NCBI RefSeq assembly: GCF_027744825.2 | Contig: NC_071348.1 | Location: forward strand, 12,123,563 to 12,187,562 | DNA: 64,000 nt | Direction: 5' to 3' | Source of the DNA: Synchiropus splendidus | Taxonomy: Eukaryota; Chordata; Actinopteri; Syngnathiformes; Callionymidae | Shown here: one piece after another, positions 1 to 30,400 of the stretch | Layout of the letters: each line of letters begins with the position of its first letter | Numbering within the stretch: position 1 is the first letter of the stretch | The notes under the pieces: generated by a model | The model's input: only the letters and a program-made list of their open reading frames with translations | What the model was told of the DNA's origin: nothing | Databases searched by the model: none | Made by a program: the position numbers and the translations under genes

Positions 1-411
1 TGCAAAAATGATTTCTCAAAGATCTTACGTCTTTTAACGTTCAAAACCTATTTCAAGTGTGTATTTTTTTCCCCAAAGATTTGAACTATTCTCTCACTTT
101 GCATGCAAGTTCTTCAGGTTTGTCTGCATTGTGATTTCTCTAGCCTTTGAGAACAATACTTAGCGAGGTAACTGCCTTTTTTTTTTTTCAAATTTTGGTG
201 TAGGTCATTGTGTATTAAGGAAATTGTCATAACATGACCATAGTTTAGCGACAGCGTTACTAACCTATTTGAGTTGATGAAACTCAAGTCGGAGGAGTCT
301 CCCTTATTCAAGCAGTAATTTTGTGGCTTTGTTCTTGCAACAATTTTAAATGTTTTTTATTTGATGCACATGCTCCTTTTCAGTGACGCTTTCTCCTTTT
401 TTGACCTCTAG

Positions 412-17753
<17,342 letters not shown>

Positions 17754-17974
17754 CGACCGGCTGGAGACGCCGGACAAACCCAGAGTAGGAAGCTGCTACT
17801 TTGACCACTTTGCGGTTCCCGTTGTGGCGCTGCTGAATGTTTCAGGGGCCAGTTTGCACATATGAAGTCTGTTACTTGACTTTTCCAGGCGGACTCTTGT
17901 GACCGCACAACGGCATTCCAGATTTGAGTTCTATTTTGCGTCAGTTCTCTTTATTCGTAAATCTATGTTTGTTA

Positions 17975-17980
17975 AATAAA
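17975..17980 (+). terminator. Polyadenylation signal AATAAA of the PHLDB-like gene
   Basis: A canonical AATAAA lies about 220 bases after the TGA at 17753, in a T-rich context (gttaaataaagagtgg). It is the first good signal downstream of the coding end. Confidence 0.6.
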
Positions 17981-19953
17981 GAGTGGTTGTAAACTGCATT
18001 TTATCTTAAATTATTTTTGTTTATGGGTTTAAACAGGGATGTTCTATTAAACCTTTTTCTTTTTCATGTGTCTCAAGTCTCTGGTCTATCGATTTACTGT
18101 AGGAGGTTTTTCCTCATTCCCTTCCTCATCTTTCTTTTCTAAACAATGGCAACTGATCATATTATTCATAGTAATATTCTGACTCTGTATTTACATTGTT
18201 TTATTTAAGTGGCAAGAAGCTTTTGTGGCTGTAACTAATTGTGAACTACATACAGTAACTAACTTTTGTACATTTCATTTTATATTTTATTTTTATATTA
18301 TTATATTTTAGATAATATTATAATTTATATCTATATTTTTTTAAAATATTTTTTTTATTTTTACTTTTTTATTTATTTATATGATTTTATTTGAACCAAA
18401 TGTCCATGTATACGGCCGTGATACTTTTTTTTTTCATGTATAATGTTTTATGTAAATGGGATTTCAGTCTCTCCCCAATGACACCGCTGCTGTGACATCA
18501 CAGACCGAATATGACGTCACTTAAACCCTTGCAGGAGAAGGGTCCCATGCCGGGTTCCCACTCGATTTGATTCTATTTTTATTTGACTAGATTGGGTCTT
18601 GTACACTAAACCTTACCACCTCATGAAGCATAATCTTTTAATTTATTCATGTCGTCTGAATATAAATACTATAAAGCTCCAACTGAAGTTAGAAACTACT
18701 TTAAAAAGTTTGAAACTGACCTTATTAGTACTTGTATGATATCAAACATGGAACCTCCATTAAAATTCCAGTGAAAAGGAAATATTTTAACCCAAATTTT
18801 TGAAATAAATACGTGTATTGAATGTGTTTTCGTTGAATGTAGTGCCACGATTCTATCTGCAATCAGGCCACGTCAACATTAAGCGCTGTCTGAAGAGGTT
18901 GTGAAAATATTGATCAACGTTTCTTGTGTTGGGACAAAATGTACTTCAGCATCGCAACGTCGATGTGCAACGACGCAACGTCACCCTCGTGACGCACCTT
19001 TTCCTTCTCGTGACAACAGGTATTGCTGCACCGCACTGACTTCAGCATTTTCATTTACAATAATATATCGCTTTTTTGTGCAACTTTCCATCGCTTGCTT
19101 TTCTACAAGTCACGTCTGAGTGTGCGAGAAATCCGGAGTTGCAACATTTCCTCTTTGCTCAATATTCTCGCATTCAACTCTTCCCACATGTGTGGAACGA
19201 CACAGCAAAGTGGGAAATAATGGATGGTGTTATATGAATATGTTTCCCCCCTCCCCGCTTTGATACCTTCGTTTTTATTGAGGTGCAAAAAATAGACTCA
19301 ATAAATCAGAAGCGGAGAAATTTTTGGTCTCCTAACTAACTCAAAAATAGATTTTCCTTACTTATAAACGTTATATAAAATTGAAATGAAGAAACGTTTA
19401 TAAGTAAGGAAGTATATATATATATATATTTAATGTATTTCACTCACAAATGGGAAAGAAAACATAGGAAACAAGATGACAAACTGATATAGAACCTATC
19501 GAATTCTCTTTTTCTTGCGTCCATAAACGATGCATCTAAATGGTAAGCGTCCATCATTCATTTTCAAGTTACTTCATTTCAACAGCGACTTCCCCTCTGT
19601 CGCAAAAAGGAAAAAAGACAGCAGAAGCGAGGCTCTTGCGCACTGACCGCCACTCCCCCCATGAACTTCACGAGAGCGGAGTAGTGTGAATTCACAGCTG
19701 CACTGCAGACTCAGTTCTTTGTTTATTATTAGTTCTTCTGTGGATTTTTTGATCAAATCAAAAGCAAGGAGTTATTTTTGTTTTGGTGCCAAATGCTGAA
19801 TATTAAGGTAAAGATGTTATTGTAGTGTGAGGCGTTAACACTTGACGTCTATGTTGCCATATTAAAGACAGATGTCAGTGCAGTATTTTTCAATGTTTCT
19901 CCTCAATAATAATGTATATATATTTTTTGTAGGCTTTTTAACTAAACAAGAAG
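17981..19953. other. Intergenic region between the PHLDB-like and Siglec-like genes
   Basis: The stretch is AT-rich, with a strongly A/T block around 18230-18400. It holds a perfect 19-bp hairpin at 19354-19411 and a short (TA)n run near 19413-19430. No ORF with recognisable protein similarity was seen. The promoter and 5' UTR of the following Siglec-like gene must lie in the last few hundred bases, but no core promoter element stands out. Confidence 0.5.
19354..19411. repeat. Perfect 19-bp inverted repeat (hairpin)
   Basis: The arms 19354-19372 and 19393-19411 are exact reverse complements around the core CTTACTTATAAACGTT, with a 20-base loop. The unit may be a small MITE core or just a palindromic remnant. 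It lies about 540 bases upstream of the Siglec-like start codon. Confidence 0.75.
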
Positions 19954-22900
19954 ATGACTGGTGTTTTGAGGATTATTCTCATGTACTGTCTGATCCAAGG
20001 TAATTATTAATCAATATTATAAGTAATGAAATAGTGCTGTGGTAACTGTGTTATTGTTAAAAATGAAACGAATAAAGTGAGAGTATTCTTTTCTTACTAA
20101 TTTTGTTTTGTTAACCAGGACTTGAAAATCTGGTTACATAGATTCATATTAATGTACTATTAATGGTGGTGGAACTTTAATTAATTACGATTAATTAATT
20201 ATAACAAAAATGCGTTAAAATATTTTAATTTAATTTAATTGAACAGTTTGCTCTTCAGACAACAGGGAACCTCTGTAAATGCAGGAGTTCCTGGTCCACT
20301 GATCACATTGATGCACAAGACGCAGCAAGGATGATAACAACAACAACAAACATGGAGGAATCCCTGAACAAAAGCAAACAAAAGCATCTGTTTGCTTTTG
20401 TTCAGGGAGGTTTTTCACTCATCTGAATGGACTTGAAATTCTTATAAAATTTCAATTCTTATACAAATATTTTCAAGACTTTAAAAGAGCTTTAGTTTAA
20501 ATAAGGTGATATAAAAACTTGAATATAGCCACCATCGTGATTTATTGTTCTATTGTGATGAAAATAAACAATATTTTGTTGTTTAAATATATGTATGGGA
20601 CCATCATTTGATTCAGTAATATACCACATTCATTCAAATTGAAAAATGTGGCTTCTCGTGGCAAATTTTCTTATACCATGAAACTTTTGTAAATGAATCA
20701 AAATTCTCGAATTAACTAGATTATTTTTTAAAATTGAATCCCACCCCAAATATTAACATAATGATGTGAGGATAAATAGAATTGAATCCGAGCTCTAAAT
20801 AATCCTGGCCTTTTTCCCCTCCAGGGAGCAGATGCCAAACCTTCTCCATCTCCCTGGAGGAGACTCTTGATGCTCTGAGTGGGTCGTGTGTGGTCGTCTC
20901 CTGTACTTTCACAGTCGCCCGGCGCTATGAAGATGATCTAGACACTTCCTGCAAGGCCATTTGGAAAGTAGGCAAGACTACTGTGTTTGATTCCAGTGAA
21001 AACAGCAACCTCCTGGATGGGCACCTGGAGGGAAACTTAGTGGAGAAAAACTGCACCACCATCTTCAACAACCTTCAATGGACTCACAGTGACAGATACA
21101 GAATGAGGATTGAGTGTGACGGTTTGGCGTACAACTTTGCAAAGAGAGTCGCTATCAACGTTCAAGGTAACTGCTGTCCATCAACGTCCAGTACTCGGCT
21201 GCAGATCTTATTGGTGGAACTCTTTCTATGCTTTGTCTTCTGCCCATTTCCTAGAATCCCTGCCGAGCCCCTCCATTACCCAGCCCACCCTGGTGGTCGT
21301 GGAGGGGGCAGAGCTCCAGCTCAGCTGCTCTGCCCCTGCCCCTTGTCCCATCAGCCCACCAGTTCTCACCTGGTCACCAGTTTTGGGAGAAACACAACAA
21401 GTCAGCATGACCTCCCTCATGACCTTTAAGGCCTCCTACATCCATAATGGGCTCAGAGTCGCCTGCCTCGCGCAGTACGTCCGACAAGGCAACAGCGACT
21501 TCTACTCTCAGAGCAACGCTCTCATCACTGTATTTTGTAAGTTATTTCTGTGTTTGTGCTGTCGCTCTGGATTGTTTTCAATCCTCCTATAGGAGAAGAA
21601 AAATAAGAAAACAATGATGGATGAACTCCACAGCATGATGAGGAAGAAGATGGAGGATAGATAAACGTACGAGTCAAATAATGAAGGGAGCACATAATGC
21701 AAACTCAATATCTGTTGGAGGAAGTTGAAAGCTGAGGTTTTTCTGGCTGTAAATCAAAGTGAATGTTTGTTTTCAGTCGTACTCTTTCATGTTATAGGGT
21801 TTAGAATTTCATCACGGTTCCACTACTGCGGAAGTAAGTAAACCTGGATTGAGACATTGGTCCGTTTTATTATAGTCTAACTCTTACCACTTTTGCACAT
21901 AGTAGAAATACATGTTAAAATAAAATGTATTTCAGGCATCTAGTCACTTATGATTATTTTCCCATTTTATACTTGCTGTATTTGGCTACTACAAGTAACG
22001 TATCCGACTTATGACTGGTTGGTCGGAACCGATGCCGGTCGTAAGTCGGATTGGGCATAAGTCAAATGTCATTCAAAATGGCCGACGCGAGGGTTATAGG
22101 TGCTACTGTAGTGGTAGATGGCTGTGTGAGAGTGAGATGCTGGGATACTGTGCTGTAACTGTCGTACACGATGCCGGGCTACTATGAGCTGCGGTGCCAG
22201 ACACTGAATAAAAAAGCATCTGCTGCCCGTGGTCGTAAGTACGGGTGGACATAAGTCGTGCAGGAGAAAAGGAACGAGTCGAAAAAAATATACGAAAAAA
22301 TATACGAAAAAAATATAAAGGAAAGCATGTGAAATGTACTGTTATATATATTTTCGTGTCTTTAATTTTTTTTCGTCATTTTTGTTTCGCCACAAAAGTC
22401 ACGAATTTAGGACAGAGAAAACCAAAACAAATCTCAGGTCTCAAGAATCACGCAAGATACTGAGGACAATATTAGTTGTCCATGGTGATATTGTTACCCA
22501 TGAGAACACTTCCTGTTTGCTCCTCTGTTGCCAGTCTCTCCACGACAACCGAACATCACCTACAGCGGTCCGGTGACGGAGGGCAGCCGGGTGACGCTGA
22601 CCTGCGACACCACTGCGAATCCATCTCCTGATTACATCTGGTACCAAGAGGTCGACCATAGTCTGGTTCCACTCGGACGCTGGCGGCGGCTTTCAGTTAC
22701 GGCAACGGAGCAGAACAACCGTTTCCACTGCGAGGTGAAAAACTACTACGGACTCAGCTCTTCTGCGGCTGCCATTGACGTTCGTTGTAAGTCAAGGAGT
22801 CCGGTCTGTTGTGAGACAATATGAAGAGGATGTTTGAAAGAATAAAACAATAACAATATTAAAAGTGATAATATTTTATCGTAATTTTAGTCTTAACAAA

Positions 22901-25654
22901 ATGTAATATTTGGACTCATGCTTGTGCTCAGAGCTTCTCTTTGTTCTCCAGTTCCACCGAAGGATCTCGCCGTGACAGTGAATGTCTCCGGTCCGATTGT
23001 AGAAGGACAGTCAGTGGTTCTGACCTGCAGCAGTCGAGCGAACCCTCCAGTGAGCAGCTACACTTGGTACCAGGATGATGTGGAGATGACCGAGCACAAC
23101 GTGACCTTTTCCGTGGACACGGTCGAGCTCAGACACGGTGGCCACTACAAGTGTGAAGCCATGAATGACATTGGGCGGGGAACTTCCCCGGCCCTTCTTC
23201 TGGACGTGCAGTGTAAGTCGATGTCACAATGATCACTTTGATGGCGGATATAAAAGCATCCAGTGTTTCTCTGAATGTGGCGCTGCTGCATGTAACCTCC
23301 AGCCGGGAAACTCCTCCAGGATCGGCAGCCAAGTGTCTGGATGCTCAACAGGGATTTACTGTCATGTTGCGTGACACCCACACACTGTGTCGTTTCTCTC
23401 TTGCAAGCCTCGTGTCAGTAAGCTTTGTCAATAACAATAGTTTTGAGATCTTCTAAGCATCAACATTGACTGTTTCAGACGCTCCCAAAAACACCTCTGT
23501 TTCCGTCGACCCTCCTGCTCCCGTGTCAGATGGCAGCTCCGTGACTCTGACCTGCACCAGCCGAGCCAATCCAGCACAAGTCAACGTCACCTGGTACCGA
23601 GTGGTGGGCTCTGGGAAACAGGCTTTGGGTTCTGGAGAGGCGTTGACCTTCAACGCCACCAAGCTCTCTCAGGAGCTGTATTTTTGTGAGGCGGAAAACA
23701 TCCACGGGACGGAAAGCTCAGAGGTCATCCACATAGAGGTCACGTGTAAGTTGTCCTTTGAACGACCCCATCTGTCATGACTCACCACTGTGAGGAAACG
23801 TTCTTCGGTGCCAATGTGTGTACATTAAAGGTCTCAAACTCAGTCAAGGCTGATGTGAGCAACTAGGCTAGTTGTGTGTGGGTTCGCTTGACAACGTATG
23901 TTCCAAATGTTGCGCTGTATTTCATAGCTTTTGAATTTACAGCCATCTTAACTGGTTACTATGAAGATTTCGTCTACGTTTTTTTCTTCTTTCCTCTAAT
24001 GATTTCAATTTGTGTCACTGCTTTTTTTTATTTAAACATATTAACTTTTTTCATTGTGGATTTTCTTGAACAATTTCAACCTTTAATGATTTCTTGTTCC
24101 AAATTTTTATTTCTCTGTATTGCAATTTTTGAGCTAAAATTGAATATCCTCTATTATAATTAGATTTTGTGTCATTAATTGTTTTTATTTCTATGTTTTC
24201 ATATTTCTTTTGTGACTAATGAATTGATATAGTCGTATACTTATTATTGCATTTTCATTTACTTACTTTTACTCTAATACTTAATAAGGATGCAATGGGA
24301 GAGAAAAGATGATTTTACAGTGAATGAAAATTCTTAGAATAATTTTGAATGTTATTATGTATGACTTGAAAAAATTGGTAAAAAATTGTGTAAAAAAGAA
24401 AAAAAAATGATGAAAATGACATAATAAAAGATGTAATAGAGGATAATATATATATATATGACAGAGAGTGACATATATATATATATTTCTTTTTTTTTAC
24501 AATAATATTTAAATAATTAAAAAGAGAAGAATCTCTTTTTTTTTTTATTCGAGTGGTGCTCTCCTCTGACCGCTGCCACTTCCTCCTCAGTTGCTGCTAA
24601 AATCCTGCCTTCCTCCCGCTGCGTAAAGATTCAGAGCCACTGGCGGTGCAACTGCGACAGCCATGGAAATCCACCTCCCGAAATAAGATGGGAGTTGCCC
24701 TCTGTCAGCTTGGACAATCAAACCTTTGACACATCAGATGACAAAATGATCCTCGGGAGTTTCGCCCGGAGGAGCCTTGTCATGCTTTCTCTCCTGAACC
24801 AAGAGAAGCCCTATGTTGTGTGTGTCAGCACGAACCTGCTGGGCAGCGATACTTTGGTCTTCAACATCTCCTCCAGTGACCCTCAGCAAGGTGCACTCAC
24901 TCCCTTAATCCTAATCCTGAACCAAGAAATGTTCCGTCCAGACTCACATATGTTTGGGGGCGACTTCTTTCAGGGCTCAGTCCTGTGCCTCTCCTGGTTG
25001 GACTCTTAGTCGGAGCGCTGTCAGTCGTTCTGCTGTGCATCCCACTGCTGTACTTCCTCTTTAGGTGAGTCTAAACCCCCCAGCTGTGATGGTTGCAGTG
25101 CATCATGGGATCACAGTGTAAGTGGCGGGTGTCCATTTTTTCTGTTGTGCTTTGTGAGAGTGGTATTTTGGTGGTTGCTCCTGGGTGATCTGACTTTCTT
25201 ATCTGTTCAGTGGCAGGAAAGGCTACCCTCCGTCAGACACTTCACTGGTAAACACCTCAGACTATCTCGGCACAAGCGAAGTAAGTTATGACTGAATGAT
25301 CTGTCTGAATGGTGACCGTTTTGCGTCTGAATGAATCAAAGAACATCAATCCAGTCCACATGAGAAGGTTCGGTTCTTGGTGTTTTGCAGAGCAACTCAG
25401 AAATCAGCACAATCTACGCCAACAAGGACATGATAGAGAAGGAAGAGCGGTCGGCCGAGGAGCAGCTTCACTACGCCAGAGTGGACTTCACCAAACTGCG
25501 GGCGCACTCCGACGGACAGCAGGGCGAAGGTCAGATCCGAGGTCTGTCCTCGAAGACGGCGGAGTACGCAGAGATCCGGCTGTATTCCAGGGAAAGGGAT
25601 CAAGATGAAGCCACAGTGACAGAGACGGCGTTCAGCGACGAAGTCGACAGCTGA
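19954..25654 (+). CDS. Siglec/MAG-like transmembrane receptor with six Ig domains and ITIM-type tail
   Basis: Ten phase-consistent exons give 724 aa: 19954-19999 (signal peptide), 20825-21166 (V-set), 21255-21536, 22535-22786, 22952-23212, 23479-23745 and 24591-24890 (five C2-type domains), 24974-25064 (TM, starting GLSPVPLLVGLLVGAL), 25211-25280 and 25391-25654 (tail). Each Ig domain is one exon in phase 1, as in Siglecs. The V-set has the YRMRIE segment, whose second Arg matches the sialic-acid-binding Arg of MAG/CD33 (YYFR). The C2 domains carry the usual C...W...Y-x-C pattern. The tail has a clear ITIM, LHYARV, and a distal AEYAEI resembling the Siglec membrane-distal motif. The product should bind sialylated glycans and recruit SHP-type phosphatases. 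Orthology to MAG, CD22 or another Siglec cannot be fixed by eye. Confidence 0.88.
20170..20620 (+). repeat. Left arm of a ~450-500 bp inverted repeat flanking the Siglec-like gene
   Basis: This block in intron 1 is the reverse complement, with scattered differences, of 26148-26645. Shared landmarks are the hairpin CCCTGAACAAAAGCAAAC...GTTTGCTTTTGTTCAGGG (20363-20407), the segment tatagccaccatcgtgattt, and gattcagtaa at the end. It looks like two copies of one dispersed non-autonomous repeat in opposite orientation. Confidence 0.8.
21990..22260. repeat. Possible decayed interspersed repeat in Siglec-like intron 3
   Basis: The motif cgtaagtcggat and related forms (gtccgactt-like, cgtaagtacggg, cataagtc) recur in both orientations, as in old MITE-like elements. 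No clean termini or target-site duplication were found. Confidence 0.3.
23746..24590 (+). other. AT-rich intron of the Siglec-like gene with AT microsatellites
   Basis: This intron lies between the fourth and fifth C2 exons. It is very AT-rich, with two (AT)n runs near 24450-24485 that form a local palindrome around gacagagagtgac. No coding exon is apparent. Confidence 0.6.
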
Positions 25655-27415
25655 GTCTGAGCGGGATTTCTTTGGAGAAGACTTCCACATAATCTGCCGC
25701 GTGAACAAGGGAGGATCATTGGATGGATCTGACTTCAGGAAGAGAATAATCGAAGTGTGCTTCATCTACTCCTCTGCTGCATGCCGAGGCAGGCGCCATC
25801 AGAAGGGCAGAATCTAAAACGTGGCCTGGATCAGGGGCCAAACTGGAAGTATGATGCCACAACTGGATGTGATATCACTTTCCAGTTCAATTGTTGGAGG
25901 CAATATCTCTATTATATCTATGTGCTACAGTCATCATGAGGACTGTTGGAAGAAGCTAGAGTATGCCAAAACAAGAGGAATGCCAAAACAAGGAACAGTA
26001 GGACCAAAATCTTCCCGAATCCAGGGTCGAACTGGAGACCTTCTTGCTGCGAGGCTTCAGGACTCTTTAAAGTCATATATTAATCCTCCCCCCATGTTTA
26101 TGGACTGTGGACAAGTAAAGCATATCTAATCTAAACCTATTGGAAGGTTACTGAATCAAATGATGGACCCATAATACATTTAAACAACAAAATATTGGTT
26201 ATTTTGCATCAGTTTCACAATAGAACAATAAATCACGATGGTGGCTATATTCAAGTTTTTATATCAGCTTATTGAAACTAAAGCGCTTTTCATATCTTGA
26301 AAATATTTGTAAAAGAATTTAAATGTTATAAGAATTTCAAGTCCATTCAGAGTAGTGGAAACCCTGGCCATTGCGTAGCGAAAAACATCCCTGAACCAAA
26401 GCAAACAGATGCCTTTGTTTGCTTTTGTTCAGGGATTCCTCCATGTTTGTTGTTGTTGTTATCATCCTAGCTGCCACGTGTCTTGTGCATCAGTGTGATC
26501 AGTGGACCAGGAACTGCTGCACTGACAAAGGTTCCCTGTTGTCAGGAGAGCAAACTGTTCAATTAAATGAAATGAAATTAAAACGCTTAAATGCGATGAA
26601 AATATTTTAAACAGGTTATTACTGTTAATTAATTAATCACGATTAACTTGTTAAAGTCCAAATAAAATACCAAATAAAATATAATACACAAAAAATAAAA
26701 ACTGGAAAATAATAAATTACGAACACTGTGAAAGTAAAAATTGTCCAGTAGCATGCAAACACCTGCTTCAAAAAGTTTCCATTCTCATTCATGTATGAAA
26801 AAGTATATCAATTTTCAGTGTAATGCCAGTCCCTCCCGGGCTCAGGGGAATTGAACCCTACACATAGCTCATTCTAAAAGTAAAAAGAGGAAGTCCTTCA
26901 ATAAATAATGTCGTTCACCAGAGATTACAGATGTGAACACCGAAGACAGTGAGGAAAAATGGAAAGTAGCCTGTAGGAAGCGGCAGCGCTTTTAGCCTCA
27001 GTTCTTTAAAACTATTATCGCCTCCTGTTTCTGCTGGTTTTAAACTATCTCCATACAACGTGAAGCGCAATGAAAGGCTTTATTTCAGTCAGAAGCAAAG
27101 ATTTTACATTGTAACACAGCCAATATTTGAAGTGTGCAGTTCAATTCAGCAACAAAGAGAAGAAGAGTCATCTTTAAACAAAGCTGAAATTCATTTCTTA
27201 TTAATATCTGTTACAGTTTTGGACAAAAAAAGACAGTTGCTGTATGATGTCATAAATGTATGTGGATGAAGATTTTATTTATTCATTTAAAATTGTGTGC
27301 ATTCAGGTTTATTATTTATCATCTGTAAAATGCAGTGCACGTAAGTGAAAGTTAAATGGAAGTTAATAACTTCCAAAGACTGATGAATTGAGACCAACAA
27401 CTCTCCTTTTTCTTC
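25655..27415. other. Intergenic region between convergent Siglec-like and CD22-like A genes
   Basis: The two genes face each other tail to tail. Apart from the inverted-repeat arm at 26148-26645, no gene was recognised. On the - strand an AATAAA-type signal occurs near 27277-27284, a plausible poly(A) site for gene A. A tRNA B-box-like sequence near 26850-26870 has no matching A box or cloverleaf. Confidence 0.5.
26148..26645 (-). repeat. Right arm of the inverted repeat flanking the Siglec-like gene
   Basis: This is the reverse-complement partner of 20170-20620. It begins with ttactgaatc and includes the matching hairpin and the attaattaatcacgattaa segment. It lies 3' of the Siglec-like coding end, so the two arms bracket exons 2-10. 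Confidence 0.8.
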
Positions 27416-30400
27416 TCAGATTTTAACCATAGAGTAGTCAGTAATTTCCTCCTCACAGCGACTTGATTCACAGATTCTGCGGTTTGGACCTTTGTGTATG
27501 AACTCCACACGGGAATAGTTCACCTCTTCCTCTTCCTCTTCACTGTCTGTGTTGTGGTTTGGCTCATTCGGGCGACGTGGTTTGGACACGACCGCATACA
27601 CAACATCTTGTGCTGCCTGTCTGTTAGAAAACACAACTATTTAATTCTTTATTCAGAGATGAAAACGTCCAGGAATGCTTACCTTTTGGTGAAGTGCACG
27701 GTGGCGTAGTGCACCGACGCCTCCTCTAGGGGCACAGATCGCACTTGCTGTGGTCTTTCCTGTGAACGGAAGTCATAATAAGTGATGTATATCCTCGGAA
27801 TTGGTAACTGTTTGATGTACACTTAAGTTATTGTACAGAATGAAACAACTAATATGACTAGTAACTTCCTTTGCCAACAGTTATGTCCTGTTGAGTGTTT
27901 ATTATACTGCAATGACTGTGTGAAACCACAGACTTACAGCTCCTTCTTTGTCCTTCCTCTTGTGCCTATGGTTGAAAAGTATGATTGTTTAAACAGCAAA
28001 TGAATACACGGTTTGTCAATATGATTCCTTTTTTAATACTTACTTCAAGATGAGACAAGCTGCGAATGGAATGAGCAGAAGTGAAGCAGAAATGGAGACA
28101 TACTTCAGGACTTTGAGAGAGGTTCCTGTAGTGAGACAGAATCCGGTTCAATATGATAAACTCACATTTGTTTATGTCTTCACTTCACCTTCTACAAACA
28201 GCTCCACTGGATCGGATCTTCTTTCACCTAGCTGATTCAGGGCAGAGCAGTAGTAGATCCCAGGCTTGTCAGAGGTCACACTGTGGTTCTGCTGATCCGA
28301 CACTTTGTCATCTCCTCTGTCATCCGTCGACTTCCTGTACCAGGAGTATCGGTGGATTGGTGGGTAGCTGCTGGAGCTGCATGTCAGCATCACTGAGCTC
28401 CTCTTGTCTGGCAACTGCAGCTCTTCAGCCTTCAGGACCTTCGTTTCTTTTGGAGCATCTGAGGAGTGTGGCATAGTTCTTTTTTAAATATTTATGACAT
28501 GACTCTTTATCAATAAACAGTGTATTTATCTGTCAAATTTTATTTATACGTCTATTAAAGTGAAATTCCAATCACTCAGGAGAACATTGTGTAATTTCCA
28601 TACCATGTTTTCAGTGTACGTCCTTGAACAGCAGGCTACTACTCACACTGGATCATAACATGGACGGGCGGTGATTCTCCAGATCCAACCTCATTCCTCA
28701 CGTTGCAGCGGTACCGTCCACTGTCACTGGGAGCAACTGACTTCAGAGTGAAACTCTGACCTCGCATCAACACTTCCTCTTGTCCGTCGGCCATCTTTGT
28801 CCAGGTCACCGAGGTCACTGGAGGGTGAGACTGAGCGCTGCATCGGAAAGTCACTGATGTGTTTTCCTTCACAGTCTCACGAGGATCAACGATAACTGCC
28901 ACATTCTTGGGGCTGTCTGCAGCAAAACACAAGGGCAGAAATTACTGTGCAGTCACATGTTCCTGAAACAAACATATGAGTAAGTCATTAAAATGCTTTG
29001 TTGCAAAGCAAAACTACTCACATTGAACCACTAATTGTCTCGGCTCACTTGTCCTGCTTCCTTCAGAGTTTGAGGCGATGCACTTGTAGCTCCCTGCGTG
29101 GTGCACAGCAGCTGTAGTGGTGTAGACGAGGTCATTGTTGTGGACCCCATTCTTGTTGGAGTTGGAGAACACATTCACTGAACTTGACTGAATCTCTCTG
29201 ATCAAGGTGAGAGTTGAGGGTGGAAAACTGTCCACAGTGCATCTGATAGTGAAGGTCTGACCTTCTGTGACCTCAGTGTACATGGACAGTTTGAGGTTTG
29301 ATGGAGCATCTGTGGAGAGGAAGCAGAGTAGTTTGGACAATTTCCTCTTTTCCTCTTTCTTTCTTTGGTTTACAGCGTGTTTTAATGTGTCTGAAAAATG
29401 AGGAAAAAGTTAAAGTAATAGCTGGACAAGAAGAAGCTCACTGTGACACATAGTTTTAAGGAACTGGGAAAAAAGTCAAGTAAAAGTCATGCTATCAATA
29501 TTGCATGACTTATTGAAGGAAGACAAATTCAATGAAAATGGACAAATTTGTTTGATCGTATTAGGGAGGGAAAATAAGTGAAAACACTGCACTGTTGAGA
29601 GCAAAAAAAAAAAGACGACAGATATGAAAAAAACATGGAACAAATGCTACATTTTAACATATTACCTGGAAATATATAAATGAGAGACTTGCTGAAGTGA
29701 GGTCAGACAGGAGCAGGGGAAGTAAAGCACTTTCCTCGGTTCAGTAACTATAAACAACATGGCCAAGAAGCTAGACTCTGAGGTGAGTCAATGCAGCACT
29801 GAGAGTGAGTCACTCACACTGTACTTGGAAGCACTGTGGTGCACTATAATCTCTGCCGATGCTGTTGGTGGCGCTGCACACGTAACAACCTTCATCAGAT
29901 CTCTGCACTTCCTCAATGGTCATGGTGCTGCCCCAGCATTTGGACTGGTACTGGGAGAGTGGAGTGTGGCTGGAGGGCCTATGGAGCCAGGAGAAGCTAT
30001 GAGCTGCAGGATAGGCCTCAGTGACACACGTTAATCTGAGCTCTTTTCCAGCGCTGACTCTCCCGTTTAGACCAGAGGGGACTTGAACTCTTGTGTTCTT
30101 GGGTTGGTCTGAGGAACAGAAACACTTTCAGCTTGTTTGAATGTTTTGTCATGTTTTCACAGTGGACTCACATTCAACCTGAATCTGAAGCGAGTCTGAT
30201 GTTCCAGCACCAATGGAGTTCCAGGCAGTGCAGGTATAAAAACCTGCGTGCTCAGGCTGGATGGATGTTACTGTGTAAGTCTGAGCTGAAGACACATCTC
30301 GCTGATCCTTCTGCCACTGAAAGCTTGTGGCTTCTGGGTTGCTTCTCTTCACTGTACATCTTAAATCCATCTTCTGTCCTTGCCGGATCGATGTGGCAGA

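Noticed and set aside
26850..26870. tRNA B-box-like sequence on the - strand
   Set aside because: No A box at the right distance and no cloverleaf; at most a SINE scrap.
29759..30034. Recurrent + strand ORFs beginning MAKK (29759, 45745, 54463, 63660)
   Set aside because: They overlap C2 exons on the opposite strand and are shadows of them.
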